Shown piece after piece: positions 55,594 through 64,000 of a DNA stretch of 64,000 nt; position 1 is the stretch's first letter, and the number at the start of each line of letters is the position of its first letter. Position numbers and translations under genes: made by a program. Source of the DNA: SZUA-547 sp963669315. GTDB taxonomy: Bacteria > Pseudomonadota > Alphaproteobacteria > Rhodobacterales > Rhodobacteraceae. Location of the stretch: positions 744,001 to 808,000 of the forward strand of contig OY770021.1 of NCBI GenBank assembly GCA_963669315.1, in the 5' to 3' direction. A model generated the notes under the pieces. The model was not told where the DNA came from. It did not search any database and saw only the letters and a program-made list of their open reading frames with translations.

Positions 55594-56337
55594 ATGCTAA
55601 GCCTTTTTGACCCGACCAATGCATCGCTGTTGGTCGTCGCAGTGGTGTTCGCCGCCTCTGTGCTGCAAGCCATCACCGGTATCGGGTTCGGGGTCATCGC
55701 GGGGCCGATCCTGCTTGTCACCATGGGCAGCGCCGCGGCGATTCAGGTGTCTATCGTCCTTAGTTTCCTGATCGCGGTCGTCCTCTCTCCGACCACGTTG
55801 CCGCATGTGAACTGGCGCCTGCTGAAGCCGCTTTTCGTTGGCGTCTGCATTGGCTCGCCGATTGGAGCGCTTGCTTATCGCTATCTGTCGCTGGACACGC
55901 TGAAGCTTCTGGCCGCGCTGGTCGTGATCTGCATGACCGCGATATCCGCGGGCCTGCTGAAACGCTATCCGGTGTTTGAGAAAGACAGCAAATCGCGGCG
56001 GCGGGCCGTCGGCGCGGTTTCGGGAGCGCTGAACACCACGCTGGCCATGCCCGGGCCGCCTGTCGCAGCCTTCGCCACGGCGATCAAAAGCGACAAGAGC
56101 ATCGTGCGCGCGACGACGCTAGTGACGTTCTTGTTCGCCTATCCGATCGCGTTGGCCTTTCAGGCCGGAATCGCGGGCGTGTCCTCTGAAATGGTCTCGA
56201 CCACGCTCAGCCTCAGCCTTCCGACCGTGGTCGGCGCGTTCTCGGGGCTTCTCGTGTCCCGGTTTGTCGCCGAAAAAATATTCAAGTGGCTGACCATCGC
56301 CTTCCTGCTGGCCAGCGCCGTGTCCCTGCTTCTGTAG
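55594..56337 (+). CDS. TauE/SafE (TSUP) family membrane transporter
   Basis: This 247-residue hydrophobic protein has about eight membrane helices and the internal repeat of the TSUP family (ALQAITGIGFGVIAGPIL-like segment near residue 25; MPGPPVAAFATAIKS in the second half). Members export sulfite, sulfoacetate or other small organic acids, or take part in sulfur metabolism. Position next to a phosphonate-type importer suggests export of a small acid from that pathway, but a terminator separates them and the link is weak. It converges on the SDR gene. Confidence 0.88.
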   Translation: MLSLFDPTNASLLVVAVVFAASVLQAITGIGFGVIAGPILLVTMGSAAAIQVSIVLSFLIAVVLSPTTLPHVNWRLLKPLFVGVCIGSPIGALAYRYLSLDTLKLLAALVVICMTAISAGLLKRYPVFEKDSKSRRRAVGAVSGALNTTLAMPGPPVAAFATAIKSDKSIVRATTLVTFLFAYPIALAFQAGIAGVSSEMVSTTLSLSLPTVVGAFSGLLVSRFVAEKIFKWLTIAFLLASAVSLLL

Positions 56338-56388
56338 CAGACCTCGCGTTAACGGGCCGGAATTCGGCTTTGTGCGCCGTCTTTCGCA

Positions 56389-57069
56389 TCAGAAAGGGAC
56401 CGGCGCGCCGTTGTAGTCCTCGACGACGCCGGTTGTCTCCGGCCCAAGCGCGTCGAAGCGGGAAAGCAGGCCGCTCGCAGATTCCTCAACGCTGATCTCA
56501 GCGCCGCCGCCGCCCATATCGGTGCGCACCCAACCTGGATGATAGGCGCCGACGGATATTCCCCGCCCCGCCAGCTCTATCGCCAGATTGCTGGCCAGGT
56601 TGGTCGCCCCGGCTTTCGATGCGCAATATGGCAGGGCGCTGCCTCTCGCCTTGGCGTTCGAGCCCATGATTGACGAAAGGATCGCGATCTTTCCAGCCTC
56701 GCCGCGCTCAATGCAGGGAAGAAACTCACGCGCGGCGAAAAACGGCCCAGCGACATTGGTCATCAAAACCGTCCGCCACTCCCATTTGCCGTGCGCCGGG
56801 TCCTCAATGCCGCCGCGTCCGTTCAGAACGCCTGCGTTGATCACCAGCAGATCCACAGGCCCCTCGACCATCGCGGCCGCGGCCTTCAGGCTGTCCGGCT
56901 CCGTCACATCCGCGACCAGCGCGAGCTCGGCGCCCGCCTCCAGTGGCGCGGTCTTGTCTACTTCACGCCGCACGGTTGCGACCACCCGGTCGCCGCGGGC
57001 AGCGGCCTGTCGCGCCATCTCCAGCCCGATTCCCCGGCTCGCCCCGACAATGACTGTGGTTTGCGCCAT
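56389..57069 (-). CDS. Short-chain dehydrogenase/reductase
   Basis: This 226-residue SDR oxidoreductase has the cofactor motif VGASRGIGLEMARQAA (TGxxxGIG type) near residue 8, with Arg residues after the second strand (VATVRREVD) suggesting NADP(H). LVINAGVLNGRGG and the catalytic Ser and YCASKAG (YxxxK) follow. The C-terminus VGAYHPGWVRTDMGG is of the family of C-factor/carbonyl-reductase-like SDRs. The ATG at 57069 has GGGAGGAAG; the open frame beyond it overlaps the divergent ureD start and is not used. Substrate unknown. Confidence 0.9.
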   Translation of the reverse strand: MAQTTVIVGASRGIGLEMARQAAARGDRVVATVRREVDKTAPLEAGAELALVADVTEPDSLKAAAAMVEGPVDLLVINAGVLNGRGGIEDPAHGKWEWRTVLMTNVAGPFFAAREFLPCIERGEAGKIAILSSIMGSNAKARGSALPYCASKAGATNLASNLAIELAGRGISVGAYHPGWVRTDMGGGGAEISVEESASGLLSRFDALGPETTGVVEDYNGAPVPF

Positions 57070-57192
57070 CTCTTCCTCCCGTTCCTTTGTTTTGCGGCAG
57101 CTTAACGGCTTTGCCCAGCGGGTCACGTGCGAAGACGTCACATCAGGAATATGGTGCGCCGCACCAAAAACCCCGCTAGGGTCCGGAGCTGT

Positions 57193-58041
57193 ATGTTGGA
57201 TGCTGCTCGGATCGCCCCCCCGGAACATCGCGCCGCCCCGGCCCAGCCGCGCGCGGTGGGCGAGGCGCGCGTCTCCGCCAGACTGCGCGACGGGCGATCC
57301 GTTCTGGGCGCGTTGCGACAGCAGGGATCCGCAAAGCTCCGCCTGCCGCGCCAGCGCCCCGGTGCCCCGGTCGAGGCGGTATTTCTGAACACAGCGGGCG
57401 GGATCACCGGCGGTGACCGGTTCGACTACGCCGCCGAGGCCGAACCGGGCGCGCATCTGATCGCGACGACGCAGGCGGCTGAGCGGCTCTACAAGGCGCA
57501 GCCGCGCGAAATCGGCCGCGTCGAGACCCGGCTCCGCGTGGACACAGGCGCGCGGCTGGACTGGCTGCCGCAGGAGACCATCGCCTATGACGGCGCCGCG
57601 TTGGAGCGGCGAATGGAGGCCGATATCGCGCCGAACGCCACGTTTCTGGCCGTTGAAAGCTGGATCTTTGGCAGGTTGGCGATGGGAGAAGAGGTACGGG
57701 CCGCGCATCTTGTCGACCAATGGCGCATCCGCCGGGGCGGCGAGCTGATCTTCGCCGAGGCCCTGCGCCTGTCCGGGCCCGTGAGCGAAATCCTCGACCG
57801 ACCAGCCGTTTTGGACGGTATGCGCGCGATGGCGACCGTCTTATACGTTGCGCCGGACGCTGAGGATCGCATCGGACGCGCCCGCGCCCTGCTGCCTGCA
57901 ACGACCGCAGCCGCCAGCGCCTGGAACGGCCTCTTGACCGCCCGTATCGCGGCGACCGACAACATGGACCTGCGCGCCGCCCTGATCCCGCTTCTGACCG
58001 AATTGCTGGGCGCGCGCCTGCCGCGCGTCTGGACCATCTGA
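57193..58041 (+). CDS. ureD: Urease accessory protein UreD
   Basis: UreD is the scaffold that binds apo-urease for nickel insertion with UreF and UreG. The 282-residue product has LRQQGSAKLRLPRQ, FLNTAGGITGGDRF, LIATTQAAERLYKAQP and the ending PRVWTI, all typical. The ATG at 57193 has CGGAG 7 bases upstream; an earlier ATG adds a basic leader unlike the family. It is the first gene of the urease cluster, diverges from the SDR gene and lies 24 bases before ureA. Confidence 0.93.
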   Translation: MLDAARIAPPEHRAAPAQPRAVGEARVSARLRDGRSVLGALRQQGSAKLRLPRQRPGAPVEAVFLNTAGGITGGDRFDYAAEAEPGAHLIATTQAAERLYKAQPREIGRVETRLRVDTGARLDWLPQETIAYDGAALERRMEADIAPNATFLAVESWIFGRLAMGEEVRAAHLVDQWRIRRGGELIFAEALRLSGPVSEILDRPAVLDGMRAMATVLYVAPDAEDRIGRARALLPATTAAASAWNGLLTARIAATDNMDLRAALIPLLTELLGARLPRVWTI

Positions 58042-58065
58042 TGAGCGCCTGAACGGAGAAAACTC

Positions 58066-58368
58066 GTGATCCTGACCCCCCGAGAAAAAGACAAGCTGCT
58101 GGTCGCTATGGCTGCCGAGGTCGCCCGCAAGCGACTGGCTCGCGGCGTCAAGCTGAACCATCCGGAGGCCATCGCCCTGATCTCTGACTTTGTGGTCGAA
58201 GGCGCGCGCGACGGGCGCTCGGTCGCCGATCTGATGGAGGCGGGCGCGAGCGTCATCACCCGCGACCAGTGCATGGATGGGGTGCCGGAGATGATTCACG
58301 ACGTGCAGGTCGAAGCAACATTTCCGGACGGCACCAAGCTGGTGACCGTTCACGCCCCCATTCGCTGA
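58066..58368 (+). CDS. ureA: Urease gamma subunit UreA
   Basis: This 100-residue subunit has the standard length and sequence (LTPREKDKLLVAMAAEVARK; EGARDGRSVADLMEAG; VEATFPDGTKLVTVH). It is the gamma subunit of the three-chain urease and is followed by ureB after 11 bases. Confidence 0.97.
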   Translation: MILTPREKDKLLVAMAAEVARKRLARGVKLNHPEAIALISDFVVEGARDGRSVADLMEAGASVITRDQCMDGVPEMIHDVQVEATFPDGTKLVTVHAPIR

Positions 58369-58379
58369 GGAGCCGCAGA

Positions 58380-58685
58380 ATGATCCCCGGAGAGACAATC
58401 ACCGCCGAAGGCGAGATCACCCTGAACGACGGGCGGCAGGCCATCACCCTGACCATCGCCAACACCGGCGACCGGCCGGTGCAGGTGGGTAGCCATTACC
58501 ACTTCGCCGAAACGAACGATGCACTGGATTTCGACCGCGAAGCCGCGCGCGGTTATCGCCTCGATATCCCCGCCGGGACTGCGGTGCGGTTCGAGCCAGG
58601 CCAATCCCGCGAAGTGAACCTGATCGCCTATGCCGGAGCGCGGCGGGTATTCGGGTTTAACCAGAAGGTGATGGGGCGGTTGTGA
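58380..58685 (+). CDS. ureB: Urease beta subunit UreB
   Basis: This 101-residue subunit starts MIPGETITAEGEITLND and holds DRPVQVGSHYHFAETN and YAGARRVFGFNQKVMG, the full family pattern. The ATG at 58380 has GAGGAG before it. Normally ureC follows at once; here the next gene on this strand is a GFA-family protein and ureC starts 1.8 kb later. Confidence 0.97.
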   Translation: MIPGETITAEGEITLNDGRQAITLTIANTGDRPVQVGSHYHFAETNDALDFDREAARGYRLDIPAGTAVRFEPGQSREVNLIAYAGARRVFGFNQKVMGRL

Positions 58686-58689
58686 GCTA

Positions 58690-58773
58690 TCAGCCAGCAT
58701 AGGCGCTCAAAACCGCAGCTATAAAGCAAAGAAAAAGACCAAATGCGTTCAGCCAAAGAACAAACGGCTCCAT
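58690..58773 (-). CDS. Small 27-residue single-span membrane peptide
   Basis: An 84-base open frame has a strong ribosome site (AGGAG, 7 bases before ATG). It codes for a peptide that starts MEPFVLWLN, continues with an uninterrupted hydrophobic span (about residues 4-23, including FGLFLCFIAAVLSAY) and ends in Gly. It looks like a single-span inner-membrane peptide. It converges on ureB, 4 bases from its stop, in a distinctly AT-richer stretch. No homolog is known to me; several membrane enzymes have such short subunits or regulators, but nothing here assigns a partner. Confidence 0.55.
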   Translation of the reverse strand: MEPFVLWLNAFGLFLCFIAAVLSAYAG

Positions 58774-59043
58774 CGCCAATCTCCTGCAAACTAGAACTAA
58801 CAGGATATGTTTCGATGACTGAGGAAAACTCAAGGAAAAGAGGTTTCCTGTACTCACTCAGCAGGAGTGCGTCTCCATCGGAATCGCTTTGGTTCGGCGC
58901 GAACCGCTTCGGCTCGTGTTGCATGGGCACGGATCGTTGCGAAGCTACTCACGAGATCGTGAACATGAGATGCAATTGGCGATGCTGATCGAACCCACAA
59001 AAGAGACGGGCAACGTCTCACAGAGTAGTCGAAGGGAATCGCT
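58774..59043. other. AT-richer spacer between ureB and the GFA gene
   Basis: No further gene is convincing here; open frames on both strands have atypical composition and no ribosome site. The stretch is less GC-rich than the genes around it. A hairpin GAGACG-GGCAA-CGTCTC lies at 59003-59019, without a T-tract, 25 bases before the start of the GFA-family gene. The promoter of the 27-residue peptide gene should be in the left part. Confidence 0.4.
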
Positions 59044-59535
59044 ATGCCCCTAACCCTCGAAGGCTCCTGCCATTGCGGCGCGGTCGGGTTCTCGGCCGAG
59101 ACCAGTGCGCCACAGCCCTATCAGCTCTGCTATTGCTCGGGCTGCCGTAAAACCGGCGGGTCGGGCTACGCCATCAATCTGCTGGCCAAGGCCGAGACGC
59201 TGAAGGTGACCGGCGACGAGTATGTCGGGGTCTATCACGCGGTCATCGACACGCCGCCCTATAACGGCGCGCAAAGCCCGCTGGGCCGGCATTTCTGCAA
59301 AGACTGCGGCGCGATGCTCTGGGCGCAAGACCCGCGCTGGCCGGACCTGCTGCACCCCTTCGCCTCGGCCATCGACACGGAGCTGCCCGAGCCGCCCGAA
59401 CGGGTGCATCTGATGCTCGGATCAAAGGCCGACTGGGTTCAGCCCGACATTCGCCCCGGCGATCAGAGTTTCGACGCGTATCCCGAACAATCCATCGAAG
59501 ACTGGCACAAATCGCGCGGTCTCTGGATCGACTGA
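59044..59535 (+). CDS. GFA-family zinc protein (glutathione-dependent formaldehyde-activating enzyme-like)
   Basis: This 163-residue protein has the GFA/CENP-V-type zinc pattern: SCHCGAVGF, CYCSGCRKTGGSG and FCKDCGAMLW, giving the Cys ligands for two zinc ions. The family is usually annotated as S-(hydroxymethyl)glutathione synthase, but activity is doubtful for most members. It lies inside the urease cluster, convergent with the cytochrome c gene (6-base gap), and has no obvious part in urea breakdown. Confidence 0.88.
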   Translation: MPLTLEGSCHCGAVGFSAETSAPQPYQLCYCSGCRKTGGSGYAINLLAKAETLKVTGDEYVGVYHAVIDTPPYNGAQSPLGRHFCKDCGAMLWAQDPRWPDLLHPFASAIDTELPEPPERVHLMLGSKADWVQPDIRPGDQSFDAYPEQSIEDWHKSRGLWID

Positions 59536-59541
59536 CGCCCC

Positions 59542-60369
59542 CTACGGCGAGTCCTTTGCCGGCAACGTTCTGAGGTATCTCACAATCGCATGCGCATCCC
59601 GGTCCGACATTCCGGCGTAGAGGTGATAGGCCATCGGCGGCGCCATGCGCGATCCGTCCGGCCGCACGCCTGTGCGGATCATCGCGACCACTTCGTCGTC
59701 CGACCAGCGCGCCAGCGCCTCCGGATGCGAGGTGATGTTGCGCGAGGCCGACACGCCCCATGGCCCGTGGAACTCCCGCCCGCCCGCGCCAAGCTGGTTC
59801 TCGATATCGAGGAGGCCTTTAACGAAGGGCGTGTGACACTCGATGCAATGCGCGACAGGACCGGCGAGATAGGCGCCGTATTCGACCGTGTCTCCCTCCG
59901 GAACCTCCGCCACTTCACCAACCGGCGGCCCGTAGACGGGCGGCAGCGGGATGTTGTAGACGGATTCCGGCAGCGCCTCCGGTTCGACCGCGGGAACGGT
60001 GCGCAGATAGGCGATCATGTCGGCGAGATCCCGGTCGGAAATATCGCGATAGAGTTCAATCGGCATCGGCGGGCGGATGATCGACCCGTCCAGCCGAACC
60101 CCCTCGCGAATTACGCGGCCGATCTCCGCATTGCTCCAATCGCCGATGGTCGCGGGCGTGATCCCCGGCACATGCACGGTGAAGGCCGGGTCCGGGATCA
60201 CCAGACCACCCGCCAGATACTTGCCGTCAATCGGGCCGGTCGGCCCTTGCGGGGTGTGGCAATTGCCGCAGGCGGCGACGTGGTCGAACAGGTACTTTCC
60301 GCGCTCGATATCCGCGGCCTGCGCGCTCGCCGCGAAAACCACTGCAAAAATGAATGTGAAAACTCGCAT
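59542..60369 (-). CDS. Periplasmic diheme cytochrome c
   Basis: This 275-residue protein has a Sec signal peptide (FTFIFAVVFAASAQA) and two class-I-type cytochrome c domains. Heme sites are CGNCH at residues 34-38 and CIECH at 175-179; likely sixth ligands are Met residues in PPMPIE and the matching APPMAYH. It resembles the cytochrome subunits of membrane-bound alcohol or aldehyde dehydrogenases, but no such dehydrogenase is beside it. It stands on the opposite strand between ureB/GFA and ureC, a clear interruption of the urease cluster. Confidence 0.9.
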   Translation of the reverse strand: MRVFTFIFAVVFAASAQAADIERGKYLFDHVAACGNCHTPQGPTGPIDGKYLAGGLVIPDPAFTVHVPGITPATIGDWSNAEIGRVIREGVRLDGSIIRPPMPIELYRDISDRDLADMIAYLRTVPAVEPEALPESVYNIPLPPVYGPPVGEVAEVPEGDTVEYGAYLAGPVAHCIECHTPFVKGLLDIENQLGAGGREFHGPWGVSASRNITSHPEALARWSDDEVVAMIRTGVRPDGSRMAPPMAYHLYAGMSDRDAHAIVRYLRTLPAKDSP

Positions 60370-60474
60370 CGTGTCGCCCCCCTATCCCGACTTGCCCCGC
60401 AATTAGCCGCCTTGCGGCCCCGCCCTGTCAAGCTGTTTGAATCCCTCGCACTTCCGCCAGAAGGATAACCCGCC

Positions 60475-62184
<1,710 letters not shown>

Positions 62185-62199
62185 GGGGGAGAATAGCGG

Positions 62200-62847
62200 A
62201 TGTCGGGTCGCGATGAGTTCTCAGCGGCGACAAAGCGCTTGTTGGCAGAGCAGGCCGGGTTCCAATGCTCCAACCCAGCGTGCCGGAGAAAAACGATAGG
62301 GCCTGACTCGGACGAGGGATCGACTAGTATTGGCGTTGCAGCCCATATAACTGCGGCCTCCAAAGGCGGCCCTCGCTACAATATTGAACTGTCGGATGAA
62401 GAGCGACGTGCTCCGCGCAATGGTATCTGGCTCTGTCAAACTTGCTCTAGATTGATAGATGTGGATGAGATCGGACACACCGAAGCCAAACTGCATGAGT
62501 GGAAGCAGTACGCGGAAAGCGTCGCGTTTCTTGAATTGCGTGGCTTCACGGTTAAGCCTTCGCGGATCTTCGACAAGTTGGAAGCCAAGCTTCCGGAACT
62601 CGTGGCCGAAATGAGGTCTGATCTGCTCGATCAGCCGTTTGTGAGAGAGTTCATTGCGTTATCAAAGAAGGCGGTCTTCAACTATGGACGCACGCCACTT
62701 TTCTCCTATTACCATCAAGACCACGATCAACTATTGGCAAAGCTAAAGATAATGGAAAACTACGGCGCGATATCAGACGCCAGCATAAACAACGTGCCGA
62801 GGTACAAGTTCTCGGAAGAGTTTGTTGAATTTCTTGAAGGGGGCTGA
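62200..62847 (+). CDS. HNH-like zinc-binding protein of unknown role
   Basis: This 215-residue protein has an N-terminal HNH-like fold: zinc-type Cys pairs CSNPAC and CQTC, the His in GVAAHITAASKGGPRYN and the Asn in NGIWLC. The final His of a classic HNH site is Ser here (CQTCSRLID), as in many relatives, so nuclease activity is uncertain. The C-terminal 110 residues are helical and not recognised. Such N-domains often carry varied C-terminal partners and occur in defence or mobile contexts. Codon use is more AT-rich than in the urease genes, which suggests transfer. It lies between ureC and the GST gene, 15 bases after ureC. Confidence 0.75.
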   Translation: MSGRDEFSAATKRLLAEQAGFQCSNPACRRKTIGPDSDEGSTSIGVAAHITAASKGGPRYNIELSDEERRAPRNGIWLCQTCSRLIDVDEIGHTEAKLHEWKQYAESVAFLELRGFTVKPSRIFDKLEAKLPELVAEMRSDLLDQPFVREFIALSKKAVFNYGRTPLFSYYHQDHDQLLAKLKIMENYGAISDASINNVPRYKFSEEFVEFLEGG

Positions 62848-62850
62848 CCC

Positions 62851-63483
62851 ATGTACCGCGTTTACGGCGCACATCCGACCCGCACCACCCGCGTCCTTTG
62901 GGCGCTGGAGGAGATCGGCGCGCCTTATGAGATCGTGCGCGCCACGCCCCGCAGTCCGGAGGCGACAGCGGTCAACCCCTCCGGCAAGGTTCCGATCCTT
63001 GAGGTGCTCAATGAGGGATTCCACCTGATCGACTCGGCAGCGATCCTCCAGTTCCTCGCCGACCGCCACCCGGAGGCGAAGATGAGCTTCGCGCCCGGCA
63101 CGCGAGAGCGGGCCGAGATGGAAAGCTGGCTGCATTTCGCCATGTCCGACCTCGAAGTGCCGGTCTGGACCCAATCCAAGCACAGCTTCATCTATCCGGA
63201 CAATCTGAAGGCGCCCGAGGTCCTGCCCGCCTGCGGATACGAATGGAACGCCGCCGTCGCGGCCATGGACGATCGATTGGAGGCCGCCGGTTGGACCGGC
63301 CCCTACATCATGGGCGAGAATCTGACCGTGCCCGACATCGTCATGGGCCATATCTTTCGCTGGGCGACGAATATCGGGCTGGAGACGGCGCGCCCGCGCG
63401 TCGCCGCCTATGCCGAGCACGTGCTCGCCCGCCCGGCGCTGAAACGCGCCGCTGAACGCGGCGTAAAGGAGTGCCCAAGGTGA
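62851..63483 (+). CDS. Glutathione S-transferase family protein
   Basis: This 210-residue protein has the N-terminal thioredoxin-like domain (RTTRVLWALEEIGAPYEIV; NPSGKVPILEV; LIDSAAILQFLADRHPEAK) and the helical C-terminal domain (YIMGENLTVPDIVMGHIFRW). It starts 3 bases after the HNH-like gene and is followed by ureE after 10 bases, so it is co-transcribed with urease genes. GSTs occur beside urease genes in several alphaproteobacteria, but no function in urease maturation is established to my knowledge. Confidence 0.92.
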   Translation: MYRVYGAHPTRTTRVLWALEEIGAPYEIVRATPRSPEATAVNPSGKVPILEVLNEGFHLIDSAAILQFLADRHPEAKMSFAPGTRERAEMESWLHFAMSDLEVPVWTQSKHSFIYPDNLKAPEVLPACGYEWNAAVAAMDDRLEAAGWTGPYIMGENLTVPDIVMGHIFRWATNIGLETARPRVAAYAEHVLARPALKRAAERGVKECPR

Positions 63484-63493
63484 GGAAAAGACG

Positions 63494-63940
63494 ATGATCC
63501 GCGCCACTCATGTCACCACTGATCCGGCCGAAGTGGCCGACACGATCAGGCTCGATTTTGACAACCGACATCGCCGCCGCATCGCATTAGAGGGCGAAAA
63601 TGGGTTCGAATTCCTCATGGACTTACCCGAGGCGGCGGCGCTGAAGGACGGCGACGCGCTGGCGCTGGAGGACGGGCGCATCGTCGTGGTTCGCGCCGCG
63701 AATGAGGCGCTGATGGCGGTCACCGCTCCGTGCGCCCACCGGCTCATGCGCCTCACCTGGCATATCGGCAATCGGCACCTGAATTGCGAGATCCACCCTG
63801 ACAGGCTGGTCCTGCGATGGGATCATGTGATCGCGGAAATGGTCGAAAAGCTGGGCGGGACCGTCGCGCGGTTTGACGGCCCGTTTCAGCCCGAAGGGGG
63901 CGCCTATGGCCATGGCCGCACGCATAGCCACCAGCATTAG
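63494..63940 (+). CDS. ureE: Urease accessory protein UreE (nickel chaperone)
   Basis: UreE delivers nickel to the urease maturation complex. The 148-residue product has the N-terminal peptide-binding domain and the C-terminal metal-binding domain (WHIGNRHLNCEIHPDRL) and ends in a His-rich tail (GHGRTHSHQH). It lies 10 bases after the GST gene. Its 3' end overlaps the start of the next gene by 35 bases. Confidence 0.95.
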   Translation: MIRATHVTTDPAEVADTIRLDFDNRHRRRIALEGENGFEFLMDLPEAAALKDGDALALEDGRIVVVRAANEALMAVTAPCAHRLMRLTWHIGNRHLNCEIHPDRLVLRWDHVIAEMVEKLGGTVARFDGPFQPEGGAYGHGRTHSHQH

Positions 63941-64000
63941 CGTCGCCTGCCTCCTCGCCACCTCCGCCATCGCCGAAGCGCCGGGCGGGGTCGATTGGGG
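63906..64000 (+). CDS. Start of a secreted protein gene, cut by window edge
   Basis: The ATG at 63906 has an AAGGGGG ribosome site 6 bases upstream and opens a frame with a clear signal peptide (ARIATSISVACLLATSAIAEA) that runs to the window end (about 31 codons). A second in-frame ATG lies at 63912. It overlaps ureE by 35 bases, so it is translationally coupled. It is not UreF; ureF and ureG, if present, must lie further right. The function cannot be told. Confidence 0.6.
   Translation, partial: MAMAARIATSISVACLLATSAIAEAPGGVDW

Noticed and set aside
58628..58930. 100-codon frame on the minus strand overlapping ureB
   Set aside because: It overlaps the end of ureB and the 27-residue peptide gene in another frame, with no ribosome site or known motif.
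58743..58988. 81-codon frame on the plus strand between ureB and the GFA gene
   Set aside because: No ribosome site, odd Cys/Ser-rich end and overlap with the better-supported minus-strand membrane peptide gene.

Overview
The window reads as chromosome of a GC-rich Gram-negative heterotroph, most likely an alphaproteobacterium. The evidence is high GC3 with many CGC and GGC codons, tightly overlapping operons, a glgBCA-pgm cluster facing glgX-malQ-glgP, a complete-looking branched-chain amino acid operon under an Lrp-type regulator, and urease genes in ureD-A-B...C...E order. The genus cannot be fixed from the sequence. I see no tRNA, rRNA, CRISPR array, transposase, integrase or replication origin.

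Layout. 1-7000: two RND efflux systems end to end; the first is cut by the window edge, the second has its own membrane-fusion lipoprotein. 7138-12561: a chaperone-usher fimbrial operon (major pilin, chaperone, usher, tip-like protein) read leftward, with a divergent gene for a small secreted pilin-like protein. 12588-16229: putA for proline oxidation. 16400-29767: glycogen metabolism, with synthesis (glgB, glgC, glgA, pgm) rightward and degradation (glgX, malQ, glgP) leftward, meeting at a strong terminator. 29846-31881: an AraC-type regulator, two small unknown genes and the C-terminal stump of a spoVR gene.

31895-43869: a ten-gene leftward operon for leucine, valine and isoleucine breakdown. 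It holds isobutyryl-CoA-type dehydrogenase, 3-hydroxyisobutyryl-CoA hydrolase, thiolase, branched-chain 2-oxo acid dehydrogenase E1alpha/E1beta/E2, isovaleryl-CoA dehydrogenase, methylcrotonyl-CoA carboxylase beta, HMG-CoA lyase and an enoyl-CoA hydratase. A divergent Lrp/AsnC regulator appears to be read from a leaderless mRNA and has an Lrp-like box in its own promoter. The biotin-carrying alpha subunit of methylcrotonyl-CoA carboxylase is absent from the cluster.

43882-48649: a four-gene leftward operon of two unknown proteins, a DyP-type heme peroxidase and a cytochrome P450 whose I-helix lacks the usual acidic residue. This is the best candidate for an undescribed system, possibly a two-heme peroxide or hydroperoxide pathway. 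48965-56337: a NUDIX protein, a DeoR-type regulator with phosphonate-type ABC transporter genes (phnD, phnC, two permeases), an outer-membrane barrel protein and a TauE/SafE-type permease. 56389-64000: an SDR oxidoreductase, then a urease cluster (ureD, ureA, ureB, ureC, ureE) broken up by a GFA-family protein, a diheme cytochrome c on the opposite strand, an HNH-like protein, a glutathione S-transferase and a previously hidden 27-residue membrane peptide gene. The window ends in the signal peptide of another gene where ureF might have been expected.
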